Below are positions 8,061-19,130 of a stretch of 64,000 nucleotides of DNA, piece by piece (position 1 is the first letter of the stretch; each line of letters starts with the position of its first letter). Location: positions 9,607,432 to 9,671,431 of the forward strand of contig CP099846.1 in NCBI GenBank assembly GCA_030062745.1, written 5' to 3'. Below the pieces are notes generated by a model. That model was not told the origin of the DNA, did no database searches, and saw only the letters and a list, made by a program, of their open reading frames with translations. A program made the translations under genes and the position numbers. This DNA comes from Capitulum mitella. Its lineage: Eukaryota; Arthropoda; Thecostraca; Pollicipedomorpha; Pollicipedidae.

Positions 8061-9325
8061 TCAAGAACAGTCAGCCGGGGTAACACTGTGCAGCACCGTA
8101 TGCAATGTAATGTAAAGTAATAATGTACACTGTATGGGTACAGTATGGGTACATAATGCATAAAGTACAACACCAGACAATGTTATTTCCACGGAACAGT
8201 CAGTTAGGATACGGAAACCAAACGGCGTCATTTTCATTGACAACTCCTGAGCATGCCAGGAAGCATTCAGAAGGAATGGCAGCAAGACAAACAAGGCACA
8301 GCGTCTCCGCAGTTAGCAATGAAGAGTTTCAACACCGAATCCGGCCGCTTTTTCCGGGGAGCTTGACAAACTCGGACCTGAAGTACAATTAGCGCAAAAA
8401 TAAAGTCGCCAGCGATCGCTGAAGCCTAAAACGGCCAGCCGCACCGCATTCCCATCGGTTCAGCGTTACAGCTATGATCAGGCGGCGCTAACCATTTCAC
8501 TGCTGAATCGGCAAAAAGATGTGATGAGTCCACTAGTCCAGGCAGCTGGAGACAGACGACTATCAAGTGACCATTTCATGGACCGACAAAGCATGAAGTG
8601 ATATGACAGCATGACCAAACGCCCTCGTCGCCCAGTTTCCTTTTTTTAAATTTCGTCAAAACCCTTAGCCATTTGGTGTTGTTTCGTATATTTTTCTCGT
8701 GGGACCTGGATTTCATCATTGTTGCGACATTTTATTACTGGGCCTACAGAAGCTGAGAGGAAAGAAATACCGAAGGCCCCTATTGGACCCAGCCAGAAAT
8801 TTTGAGAAAACAGCGCCTGTGGTCGCATGGCGGCACAGCCGACGACCTCGTGACCTGGGAACTTCTCAATGTGGCAGGCTGGACCCTAGAGAGTTAACTG
8901 GTCATGCGTCTTTCATACGCAGCGGAGTGCCAAACCGCTCCACGCGGCGATGTCTCCACGTATGCAGAACAGCGGCGCAAACAATATTTTTGAGTCCTTT
9001 CCTTCCATTCGTCGTCATTGGGATAATGTTAAATGTTCCCGAGTTCGGGGTCATTGCCTCGCTGCCTCCCCTCCCGGTGGCGCCGCCACTGCTTCTGCGT
9101 TGATGATGTAGATTACTTCTGAGATGACAGATGACGATCTTAGACCTGGACTGCCTTGCTAATGTGCTTATTTTCCTTTAAACTTCTGGCAAATGTTCGC
9201 TGGGGCACGCCAGATGTCAACATGCCAAAACAATCATGCCCACGTAAACAACATTGCCCGGGGAAGGCACGCTGTCTGTATTTGTATGCTTTGTCCAAGA
9301 AAAATAACAGTTTTACATGATAAGC
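8061..9325 (-). other. Intron 13, exon-14-side part, no further feature
   Basis: About 1.26 kb without a convincing coding frame, RNA gene or repeat. Short open frames on both strands lack family signatures. A poly-T run near 8,640 and a short TGTATGGGTACAGTATGGGTAC duplication near 8,131 are the only visible structures. Confidence 0.5.
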
Positions 9326-11208
9326 CAGGGACGAATCCAGGATTCTGACAAGGGGACGCATGTTTTAGCGGCGCCAAACCGATATTGTGGGGGCGCCAAA
9401 ATCGCGCCCGAATGGCGCCAAATTCAAGCGTAATAACGCCTACAATCACGCGAAACGCCGAATTCTATATGGTGGGTGGCGTCAAAACGACTCAAGGGAG
9501 CGTTTTGACTCGTCCGCGCTTGAAAGCGGGCCGATGGCCGTACATATGGGCATAGTATATTACATGTGTACTGTATTATGGACGTTTCCTCGATATTACA
9601 AAGGCGTCTTTTGAACAGAATCCGCTTATATCCTATTACAAGAGCACACACTGTCACGTCCGTGAAAAATTGGACCAAGCAACAGTCTGGACGTACAGTT
9701 TGATTCTGTGTTTCTGTGTCTCATAAGGGACCCAGCCTAACAAAATGGCGCCTGTTACTAAAACGCTGCCGCCTCTTCGGTGTTATTAGGGCCTTATTTT
9801 GAAGAAAATGTGTCATGGTCCTTTACCGGGGTGCCTTTCTTTCTTAATGACACCTTTTGAATAACGGGCGCCCATACTCCACCACAGGGGCGCCTTCTTG
9901 GTAACGCAGCAGTAGCTTTTGGACGACAGGCCACCCATAATTCATCTCATGGCCGCTTGTTTGGTGTCAAGTGGCGCATTTTGAACGGCACGGCGTCTTT
10001 GTACTCCATTTTATTTACAATTTTTATTTATACTGCTTTATTTATACTCCATCCTCATGCAGGCCTCTTTTTCAGGTCTCAAGAGCGTTTCTTTAAACGA
10101 CATGGCAGCCATGCTCCGTCGCAGGGGTGGCTCCTTCGTGTCGTAGCGACATCTGTTGATCGATAGGCTGACCGTAAACCATCACAGGGGCGCTCTCTTG
10201 ATATCGTGTGGGCTTTTGGAACGACAAGGAGCCCATACTTCATCAAAGGGGCGCATCTTTGGTGTCACAGGGCCGCCTCTTTACCAACAGGGCACCCATA
10301 CACCATTACCAGGACGTCGTCTTGGTGTTTGTGGTGTCACAGGCCCGTACACGAGCACAGAGGTGGCTGTTTGGTGTCACGGGGGCGCATTTTATATAAC
10401 GGGACGCACATGCCCCATCGCAGGGGCGTGCTTCTGTTGCCACAGTGGCGCCTTTTGAACGACAGGATGCCAGTACCTCACCGCAGAGGGGCCTTCTTGG
10501 TATCACGGGGATGCCTTTTGAACGGCAAGGGTACATATACTAGAACACAACTGCCTTTTCAATGTCGCAAGGGTGCCCTTTCAACTAATACGGCACCATG
10601 GCAAATCACAGGGGCGCCTTTGGATGTTATGCAATCGACAGAGCGCCTCTGAGTCACAAGGGCGTCATACTAACGAAAAGATCATCCAAATACTGTAACG
10701 TGGGTGCCTCCTCGATTTCAGCTGGATGTCCTTTAGAGGGCCCTATGCGCCATCACACAGAGACGCCTCCTTTGTATCCCAGGAGCGCCTTTTCAACGCC
10801 AGGACGCCCCAACACCACCGCAATGGCGCTTCCGTGTTCTCTGTGTCCTGTCTGTGTCGCATAAGTCCGTGTCAACGACGCCTTTTTAATGACGAGACGA
10901 ACATAAGCTATATTATGGCCGCTTGCACGATGTTGCAGGAGCCTCTTTTTAACCAAGGGCGCCCATGTCCTATCACAAGGATGGACGATGTCACACGTGC
11001 GTTCTTTAACGAGAGGGCTAAGGACAGGACAGGACAGGGCTTTGTACCCACGGACAACATTCGTCCGTGAATGGCTTTCATGCTGTTCACCGCCTGCACG
11101 GCCTGAACGTTTGACATTTGGCTCCCTTACCCGCCCTCGGTAAATAACGGCGCCAAAACGCCGAGGGACGAGGGGGCCAGCCGTTCCCCCCTCCCGGATC
11201 CGTCCCTG
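9326..11208. mobile_element. hAT-like non-autonomous element filled with a degenerate 63-bp satellite
   Basis: The ends form a terminal inverted repeat: CAGGGACGAATCCAGGA on the left and, read inward, CAGGGACGGATCCGGGA on the right (15 of 17 identical). The flanking 8-mers TGATAAGC and TTATTAGC match at six of eight positions, consistent with an old 8-bp hAT-type target duplication. Most of the interior (about 9,720-11,060) consists of highly diverged ~63-bp units built around GGGGCGCC, TTTTGAACGACAGG, GCCCATAC and TTGGTGTCAC. No transposase frame is present. Confidence 0.65.
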
Positions 11209-11293
11209 TTATTAGCTAGCGATCTCCCGCTCAGCAGCTTTATCTTCGCTGAGAAGTAGTCTAGGCACCGCCTTGTTCAGGCGTAGCGTGTGT

Positions 11294-11362
11294 GCGAAGA
11301 CTTCGTACCATTATGAAGTCTTCGCATCATAAGACTTCGTACCATTACGAAGTCTTATGATG
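11294..11362. repeat. Two adjacent hairpins with related arms
   Basis: The first hairpin has 11-bp perfect arms GCGAAGACTTC (11294-11304) and GAAGTCTTCGC (11315-11325) with a 10-nt loop. The second has 16-bp perfect arms at 11325-11340 and 11347-11362 (CATCATAAGACTTCGT) with the loop ACCATT. They share the AAGACTTCGTACCATTA core, so one probably arose from the other. Confidence 0.9.
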
Positions 11363-12880
11363 TTCGAGTAGGAATGCAAGTTTTTGAAACGGATTGTGGT
11401 GTCACACATGCATTATCTTGGGCACTCAGAATCAGTGGAGGCGTTACCGGGGATGGGGGTTGGGAGTGGGCGGCGGAGTAACTGCTCCCCTGCCTCGGGA
11501 CAATTTAGCATTATCCCAACGGCGAAGCATGGAAAGAGATATCGAAAATGTATTTTGCCTCCGCTGTTCCGAGTACGTCGCGCCGCCACTGCTCCAGTTC
11601 ATTGCGGTTGCACACTTCATAGGATCCTAGGTTAAATAAAAAAAAACCTTGGGGTGTCCAGTTAACATTAAGACTGCTGAAGCACCCACGAAAAAAATAG
11701 AAAACTACCCTCATTCTTGTGAGAAAAGATTTTAAGGATTTTCCGTAATTTACGGGACGGATTTTCCCAGATTTTGAGCCCGCTGTCCTGTCACGATTTC
11801 ATATACGTAATGGTTATATCATTTCTTAAATAAGCGTAACACCAATCAGTACCTGTCTCCCTCCCCGTTTGTCACGAAATTTATGGAAGGTCCCTAACGT
11901 GGGGGGTGCATTACTTCTTCCTTAGTTATTAGCCTTTTAGTTATAGTTGCAATAGGCGACAAACATTAAGTGGAAATATGGACATGCAGAGCCATCTCCA
12001 CTTTCAGAACCAAGGTCATTGTTTAAAAGCAAGCATTAGGAACTTGGGAATCACTTAAAGCCCTTATAAAGAATTAGAAGAACTTAAAAAAACATATAGT
12101 TATACATGTAACATAGCGTGCAGATGAGTCCCCACAAGTCCTCAATGAAGGACAAGTCTAGTTTAGTTTCCTAAATATGTCCGGTCCAAAATAGATGAAT
12201 ATCAATTTGTATTAAATGTAGGATGCTATTAAATACTGATCACCTTGTTCAGGTTACTGGTGGCGCCGATAAGATGGTTTTAATGTCATGTTATTTGGGT
12301 TTGGCCGGTCTAGTTATCGTAAGTGGTGAGCTGTCACAGACGTCACACAGACGTCAGATATGTTCTTTAAGTCGAAAATCTAAATTTAGGCTAAGAAACT
12401 TCTGGGCAAAAACAAAACAAGACTGTTCAAAGACTATAAAGTAACACGCGGATGTCTGCCACGCCTATCACATATCTGGAAATGAAATGACATTGTAGGC
12501 GCGAATTATTAAGTTACAAATTATCAGAGGGATTGATCAGTGAAAATCTTTCGAAAAAGGTTCATCGTTGTGGGAAAATTTGAAAGGCTGAAAACGAGGA
12601 AAGTGAGAGAAATATCTTTCACTCACTTCCTCCTCGTTTTCACTATGTTTCGTTATGTTCGGTTGAAAGGCTGGCAGAAGGCACTGGGTATGTCGTTGCT
12701 ATTCTTCTTGCAGTTGCAAGGGTGTGATTTTCCACTAATATCTTTGTCACTTATGACATATGACATGGTTTTGTTCCGTGAATTCGGGTCAGTAGGTTCG
12801 AAGTGGGTTACTAAGTGGATTTACGGTCTGTTAGCAGATCTGCACGTTACAAGAGGGCTTTAGTAAATCTAGAGTCGGTG
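11363..12880 (-). other. Intron 13, middle part, imperfect hairpin only
   Basis: No convincing gene. Near 12,590-12,640 GAAAACGAGG and CCTCGTTTTC flank GTGAG/CTCAC, forming an imperfect hairpin with arms of about 18 bp. The open frame over it on the plus strand has no recognisable domain. Confidence 0.5.
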
Positions 12881-13215
12881 CGTCCGTGGATCTAAAGTCG
12901 ATGGGTCGACAAATTTACAGTTGGTCGGGTAGTGTATGTACAGCTAGTGGGTCACTGGGTTCACAGCGGATGGGTTAGTAGATTTACAGTTGGTGGGTCA
13001 GTGGATTTAGGGTTTTTGGGTCAGCAGATTAACAGCCGTTGGATTAGTGGAATTATACTCAGTGGATCAGTGGCTTTGTAGCAGGTGGGTAAAATGATTT
13101 ATAATCGATGGATACCCGGATTTCCAGTTGTTGGGTCAGTGGATCTGCATCCGAAGCGTCAGTGGATTTACAGCCGGAATCAGTGTAAATTTACAGTGGG
13201 TGGATCGGTGGATTT
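12880..13215. repeat. Degenerate ~25-bp minisatellite
   Basis: Units related to GTGGGTCAGTGGATTTACAG recur about 12-14 times with many substitutions and spacing changes. The array stops at a small GC-rich block (13,215-13,340) that I could not read as an Ig or Fn3 exon on the minus strand. Confidence 0.75.
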
Positions 13216-13377
13216 GGAGTCGGTGTCGCAGCCTCCGCTGCCCTGGCAGGTGCCCGCGGTACAATTTCAGAGCACGACCAATTGGCGCGGGTGGCCGCCG
13301 GCGCTGGCCCCGGCCCAAAAGGTTCAGTGACATACGGCATCGCAGCGAGAGCCGTGACGGAACACCCTGAGGCCATC

Positions 13378-13380
<3 letters not shown>

Positions 13381-13416
<36 letters not shown>
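13381..13416. repeat. (TC)n microsatellite
   Basis: An uninterrupted CT dinucleotide repeat of about 36 bp. Confidence 0.95.
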
Positions 13417-13418
<2 letters not shown>

Positions 13419-13883
13419 GTCCCGTGTCCATTTACCATCAGTCCATTTTAGCAGATCTCTTCACAAATAAAAAGGGCTACTGCACGGCCACCATCGAGTA
13501 CCAATGAATGTACACCAACGAAAGGCCGATCGCCTCCGTTGGTGTCGTGATCATCAGAAGCAACAAGCCATTAGAGGCAGCCAGCCATCAGCAGAGGTAT
13601 GAAAGGTAAAGGTGTGAGTGAATGAAAACAGTGACCTTTCACCACAACCAGCGCAGTTCAGCTGCATGAAAATGAGTGGCAGAGGACACCATTAACATTT
13701 TATGGGCTCCAACGAAAGTTCCCATCACGGCCAGTTGCCAACAGCACCAGGAAACACTGCTGCACAAAAATAGAATGATGTATGATGCACAGAGTGACCA
13801 TTTAATGACGCTTTCAAAACGTTGTGTCTGTTGCGGCTCTCATTACAGGATCTAAATTTTCCCGGACGAACGTCACGTGGAAG

Positions 13884-14137
13884 CAAGGGCGGATCCAGAC
13901 CATGTGCTACTGGGGGGACAAATCTTTGTTCGTGTAACCTAACCTGGTGCCAAATGCCGATTTCTCCCCGGGATTTCGTCCACGTTTTTTCGCCGTTTCT
14001 GAAAATTATCACGTATTTTTTGACAAATCTTTCTAAAACGAAAAAATCTTTTTCATCTAAAATGAGGACAAAAGGCGTGTTGCCACCTTTTTTCAAACGG
14101 GGACCGTGGCCCCGATGTTCCCCAGGATCCGCCAGTG
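13884..14137. mobile_element. Short hAT-like MITE
   Basis: The element of about 254 bp begins CAAGGGCGGATCCAGA and, read inward from its other end, begins CACTGGCGGATCCTGG. The flanking 8-mers CGTGGAAG and GGCAGAAG agree at five of eight positions, so the target duplication is weak. GGCGGATCC termini like these occur again at 9.3, 11.2 and 26.7 kb. No coding capacity is seen. Confidence 0.5.
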
Positions 14138-14184
14138 GGCAGAAGGCGTAAACAAACAATAGTGCAGTGAGTGAGGAGTTGGAA

Positions 14185-14380
14185 ATGCCTGTCACGCGAA
14201 ATACGAGAAAAGCCACTCTTCGGGCCAGGACGCTGAACGCGGAACAACACGCCAGGATCTGGGAGCAGTTTCGGAAACTTCAAGGCTTCCGGTGGACTCC
14301 TGGACTCTGAGATTACTTCGACAAAGAACTCAATTCAGAACCAGAGTGCACTGCGGCAAAAAATCTCAAGGAAAGGACTT
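14185..14380 (+). pseudogene. Possible remnant of a small coding sequence, unrecognised
   Basis: From an ATG at 14,185 the frame reads a basic peptide (MPVTRNTRKATLRARTLN..., about 42 codons). After a TGA the same frame goes on with plausible sequence (DYFDKELNSEPECTAAKNLK). This may be a decayed transposon-encoded protein, or chance. I do not recognise the family. Confidence 0.2.
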
Positions 14381-14682
14381 GATAGATATGGAGGAAGACT
14401 ACGAGACACCAAAGGATGACTGGGAAACACCGAAACATAGCGTTAAATGCCTGCGAGCAGAGAACAGGAAGGCTCCGATTTTTCTAGGAACGAGCCTCCC
14501 TGACCAGGCAAGTATTACAGCGTCAGCAGTTGACCATCATTTCAATAAATGAATGGGCCAAGACGTCATACGACTGCGGTCATCATGGTGCATGAGCTTT
14601 TCTCGTTGGGCTGACAGACACCGGACAAAGGAACAGTCGCATTGGGATAATGATCGTTTCCGCCTCTGTGCGGAAGACTTAC

Positions 14683-14858
14683 CCTCCACAGTGACGTCGG
14701 CCTCTTTGGTAGCTTCTCCCTGGTCATTGGAGGCCGTCACCTCATAGGTGGCCTCGTCCTCGGGGGCGGCCTCGCTGACCTCCATGGCGGTCACGCCCTC
14801 CGGCGAGGTCATGACCCGGGTCCGCTCGGAGTCGGACACCGGTCGGCCGGCCCTCCTC
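14683..14858 (-). CDS. Ig/Fn3 muscle gene exon 13: second half of Ig5
   Basis: This 176-nt exon (phase 2 in, phase 1 out) encodes RRAGRPVSDSERTRVMTSPE, then AMEVSEAAPEDEATYEVTAS followed by NDQGEATKEADVTVE. The E-D-x-x-x-Y-x-V-x-A-x-N pattern marks the F strand; the usual Cys is replaced by Val. The acceptor TGCCCACAG|G completes a Trp codon begun by exon 12. The donor is GG|GTAAGT. Confidence 0.93.
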
Positions 14859-15345
14859 CTGTGGGCACGCCGAGCGGGCGGTCTGGCGGTGCGGCTGCGC
14901 GGGGTCCGCGGTCACGGCAGAGCGGGATCGAGCCGCGGCCAGTCACGGCGCGCGAGCACCTGCCCGGACCAGCCCGACCCACCAGGCGGCCGCCGTTCAG
15001 CTGGCGGCGACGGCGGCGGCGGCGGCCGTGCCAGCGCCGGTTCCGCCCTCCGTCGCCGGCGACTGGCCAGCGGCCGGCGCGCCAGGTATGCCGCCGGCCC
15101 GCGCCGCCGCCGCCGCCGGGAATGTGCTGCCGGGGCTGAGCCGCAGCCGGTGCGGCCGCGGCTGGGGCGGCGCAGACCCCCCTGGTCCGACAGCTCTCCG
15201 CAATTCTCCAGTCACATCAGACAACAGGCCTGCAGGGAGAGCGGGCGCCCGCTGTACCCAGACTGCTTCAGGTTCGTCAACTGCAGGGTGGCTGATGGTA
15301 GCCATGATACACCGCTCCTCATCCCGTCTGTACTGTGAAGATTAA
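14859..15345 (-). other. GC-rich island in intron 12
   Basis: About 450 bp of high GC with GGC/GCC repeats lies directly upstream of exon 13. On the minus strand a frame opens with ATG at 15,305 in a fair Kozak context and runs 102 codons (MATISHPAVDEPEAVWVQRA...), but it ends in Ala-rich low complexity with no domain. It could be an internal promoter or alternative first exon; nothing proves it. Confidence 0.35.
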
Positions 15346-15564
15346 GCACGTCGACGAGCTTCCAAAGATGTCTTTAGTCTCAGGGAATATTCTTATATAG
15401 CGCCACATCTTTCCCGTAGTAAAGCCAGACCAGTGCAATGAATATTGTCCCAGACTCGAAAGAAGCATAGCTAATGCGCACCAATGCCCAAGTATTCTTA
15501 AGAGATTTTCAGAACCATTGGAACAGTCACCAGTCGAGCCGTCCCTCCCCTTCGGCCTCAGGTG

Positions 15565-15710
15565 ACGCGTTTGGCGGCGTGTGACATCATTGCTCGATGT
15601 GGCCGTCGTTGGCGGCGGCGGACGGTAGCGGTGCAGCCGGCCCGGCCGCGACAGGCGACCACGGCTATAATTAGCGGCCGGCGGCGAGGCGCGGCGTCCC
15701 AGCGGGCAGA
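15565..15710. promoter_or_regulatory. GC-rich patch with a perfect MEF2-type site
   Basis: CTATAATTAG at 15665-15674 matches the MEF2 consensus CTA(A/T)4TAG exactly and lies in a short CpG-rich patch within intron 12. MEF2 drives muscle transcription in animals, so an intronic muscle enhancer or promoter is conceivable. A single 10-bp match can be chance. Confidence 0.3.
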
Positions 15711-16098
15711 GCAGCTGTGGTGTACCCAGAGTCCCCAGTTGCCCAGTCAGATCGTCATAGGGTAATGGTAAACAGACCCCGGCCACGGATCAGCTGAACT
15801 GCGGCCGAGGATCGGACACGTGTCATTCGTGAGCTACCCCCCCGAGAAAAATAACGTATTAAATACGCCTGATGGTTCTGCTTTCTACTTCACTGTTTTC
15901 ATGGACACAAAATACATCAGACAGCAGGCGTATGAACGCCTGCGTACGTGAACGTAGGACATAGGGAATAGGGAGATAGGGGTTATCATGCCATAGGGAA
16001 CGAAGGGTTTATGCCGCACTAATTCCAAAATTGTTGGGGCACGGTCTTACCGGCGCTGAGAAATGTCGGATACGTCTGAGGATGCTCTATATATGTAT

Positions 16099-16102
<4 letters not shown>

Positions 16103-16146
<44 letters not shown>
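16103..16146. repeat. (TA)n microsatellite
   Basis: An AT dinucleotide repeat of about 44 bp. The sequence beyond it (16,150-17,400) contains GGACTGGAT/CGGATTGGA-rich blocks also found near 18.9 and 21.3-21.6 kb and a 98-codon plus-strand frame with no recognised domain. Confidence 0.9.
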
Positions 16147-16149
<3 letters not shown>

Positions 16150-17419
16150 ACCGTTCGGCCGCTCGCTGTCCCTGTGGCTGTTTGGCTCTTAGCTGCAAGA
16201 GGAGAGCCGTGTCCTTACCCGAGTACGAAATGGACTGGATAAGTCCGGTGGAACTTACAGTCCGATACAGTCCGCCGGACTGGATACGGATTGGACTGAA
16301 GAGTCTGCTGAAAACACGGATTTGGATCGGATTTGGGTCTAAAGCTTCATGAACTTATGGCATTTATTTTCTAATGGACCTATCAGCTATAGAAATGATA
16401 ATGACAGGTTTCATCAAAAAGGCCATCTACACAGCGATCTGCTAGGAGTTACTGATAGACATGGAAAGACTGAGGTAATCAAGAGAGAGAGAAAGAATCC
16501 ACATTTTCAACAGTTCAAACTCTTTTTGAGAAACGAAGCCATGAAAGAAAGGTACATAGCTAAATTAAACGAAACAGTAGAGGCATTTGCAAACAAATGG
16601 AGAAACCTGGGCAATGCTTTGGTCCACGGAGTACAGTTGCAATGATGTCTCCAACTGATGTAGCAATGTATATGTACTATGCGGGACTGCAATTCTTAAT
16701 GAGCAAAATACGTGAAAGAAGACTTGAAAAAAACTTATGCTATTCAAGTAATATCAGCTGAAACATACCTGGAGCTTCGAGGATGGAGTTCCTTCTAATG
16801 AATTTAAAAGACAATGCAAAACAGTTTCATTAAGTTTGTGCGTGATGTTTCGGCCACAGGCCATCCCTGAAAATATGGTCAGCAGAGCTGTAGGAGCAAG
16901 GGAATGGGGCAAAAGCTTCCCCATGGCTCGTACAAAGATTGGCGCTACCTAACTACATTGCGTTGACAGAGATGCTTAAACTGCGTTTCCCCTCCCCCAG
17001 CTTTAGGTTTCTGTGTCTTGGGTACTGCGAATTATGACCTTCACAAATATGCTTTACAAATGCTCAGGTTATTTAATTGAATGGAAGTTCTTCCATTAAG
17101 TGATAGGGAGAGGAGAGAAATCTAGTGACTGGTTGGTGAAAAGTTAAAACAGAGATAATACGTCTTGAAAAACAAGTTGTCTAGGCAAATGACAGTGGCT
17201 CACCCTCATTCATATGCATCATTTTTTACAAATTTCGCCTATGCAAAAACTATACAGTTTCTAATACGTTTTTTACCATACAGGTTTGCATTAGATTGAA
17301 CACAGAGGATTCCCATTCTGCTTTCGCTAGATTTTGGCCTATTTGTAGCGGATCGGATCCGGATCGGATCAGCCTTGGAGGGATTTTATGGATTTGTTTG
17401 ATATCTTGAAGTACGGTTG

Positions 17420-18614
17420 TTAACCCTATTCCCGGCAGGGGGGATAAATCCGCCCCCTCGGTTTTTTGCTTGCCAATTCCAAGGTATTTGACGCAGCTAC
17501 ACGAAACTTGGTCACTTTTCATAGCTATTTTTCCTACGTACTCCGACAAAAATTTCAAAATCTTATTTTGGTCAGGGGCGGAGCCAGGCAACGTTTTTGG
17601 GAGCCACCTCAAGCCATTTTTGGTCCTGTTGACGGTAAAAGGAAAATGACTGTCAAAAACAGCGTTTTTAAAATAGAACTTTAAACTTTATATGGATGTA
17701 TAGCTAAATGAATGTGCAACGCACAAACACAATTTTGTTAATCTGAGGTCACTTTACAAGGTCAGGTGAAGATCAGAACTCAAAATTTGGTTTTATAATA
17801 ATGGTTTCGATGCTGTTTTTTGAAATGCCAGACGCGGAATATATATGACGTAAAAGGGTGCTCTCTACTTGTGCACCATCTTTCAGCTTGATATCAGGCC
17901 AGGCCACAGAGCTATGACCTAAAATATCCGTGCGCATACCCCATATCACAATTGCCGCAAAATGGAATTTTTGAAATAGACTGAATTCGAATGACTGAAA
18001 ATATTTTCTGGTAATCTTAAATGTACGCGAGATCATTCTCAGTGACTCCAAGGTCATTAGGGCCACAAGCTGATCTGAAGAACATGTGACCATGACAGTT
18101 CCCCCTTTTTCATGTCCCTGGCACCGCCTATGCTAACATTACACAAACATTGTGATTCGATTTGCACTTCTTTAGCATAACATGACCAGCAGAAACGAAA
18201 AAAGCGTTTTTACTTTTTTGTTCATCCAGTTGTTGAAAAACTGATCCTCGTATTTTGGAAACCCTGTTGACGCCTATGAATTTTCTCAAAATCTCAAATG
18301 TGGACACCAATGGTAAAAGTCCCATCCATGATCTCTCGATTTATGTAATTTCATCGAAATCGGTTCTTAAACAATAGAGTTATAAGAAGTCCAAAAATGC
18401 CCCCGATTTTGACATTTTTTCCCCTGCTATCCACTCCTTTCAAAATTTTGAAAGCTTCTTTTTTAAAAGTGTAGTTTGCGTCATGGCAAATCGATTGCCG
18501 TTTGTTGCGATGAAATCGAATGTGTAGTTTTCGAGATCTCGGAAAGGGGGCGAATCCGCCCTCCCACCTGCCGGGAATCGGCCATACCGTCTAGCCCTCC
18601 GGGAATAGGGGTAA
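17420..18614. mobile_element. Second TTAA-type element (~1.2 kb), piggyBac-like
   Basis: The left end reads TTAACCCTATTCCCGGCAGG. Read inward, the right end is TTACCCCTATTCCCGGAGGG, 16 of 20 identical. The left flank is TTAA and the right one has decayed to GTAA. TTAA targets with inward CCC termini are the hallmark of piggyBac-type elements. No transposase is visible, so it is non-autonomous. Fragments of the same family lie near 55.3 and 55.9 kb. Confidence 0.65.
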
Positions 18615-18719
18615 ATATTCCTGGTTTTTAGACACTATACACATTCAGTTAATAAACGACCTTCAGTGTACCAGGAGGCACTGTATTGGTATATAAATCA
18701 GTTACAAACCATAATACCA

Positions 18720-18810
18720 CAATTACATTAGACTCAACGTTTCGGCCAGAGGCCATCTTCACTCCCGACAATGGCCTCCGGCCGTAATGTTGAGTCCAGT
18801 ATATTTTTGA
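18720..18810. repeat. GGCC-rich inverted repeat
   Basis: CAACGTTTCGGCCAGAGGCCAT is echoed in inverted form by ATGGCCTCCGGCCGTAATGTTG about 35 bp later. A related TTTCGGCCACAGGCCAT stretch occurs at about 16,852, so this is probably a dispersed repeat end. Confidence 0.5.
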
Positions 18811-19130
18811 TCTGTAACTGAGTTATACAACAATACCGTGTATTCTGGTACATTGAAGGCCGTTTATTAACTGACCGTGTACAACGTTTGTGGATCTGAA
18901 CTGGATCCGGATTCAGCCTGGCCGTATACGGAATGAATCGGGTCGAACTGGATATCTCCGTTTCGTACTCTGATCCAGACCGCTGCATTGTTATAGCCGC
19001 GGCCGGCTCGCGGATTACATGACCGATTCGGCTGCTCGGGCGCACGTGCATTTTAGCATTTTAGCGGCCAGCAGAAGAGGGGAGGGCCGGTCTTGTTGGT
19101 CTGTTTTCTAATGTGCGGTGAAATAACAAA

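Noticed and set aside
10156..10860. Plus-strand Cys/Gly/His-rich frames resembling a repeat protein
   Set aside because: They lie wholly in the degenerate 63-bp satellite inside the hAT-like element, without start context, splice sites or conserved cysteine spacing.
13200..13380. Possible extra Ig exon on the minus strand (Cys-rich frame)
   Set aside because: No frame shows the D-x-G-x-Y or V-x-G-x-P patterns, and exons 13 and 14 already join in phase without it.
16349..16645. Plus-strand 98-codon frame (MNLWHLFSNGPISYRNDNDR...)
   Set aside because: It looks more protein-like than most and might be a decayed transposon fragment. It has no recognised domain, no splice context and no partner exons, so I do not list it as a gene.
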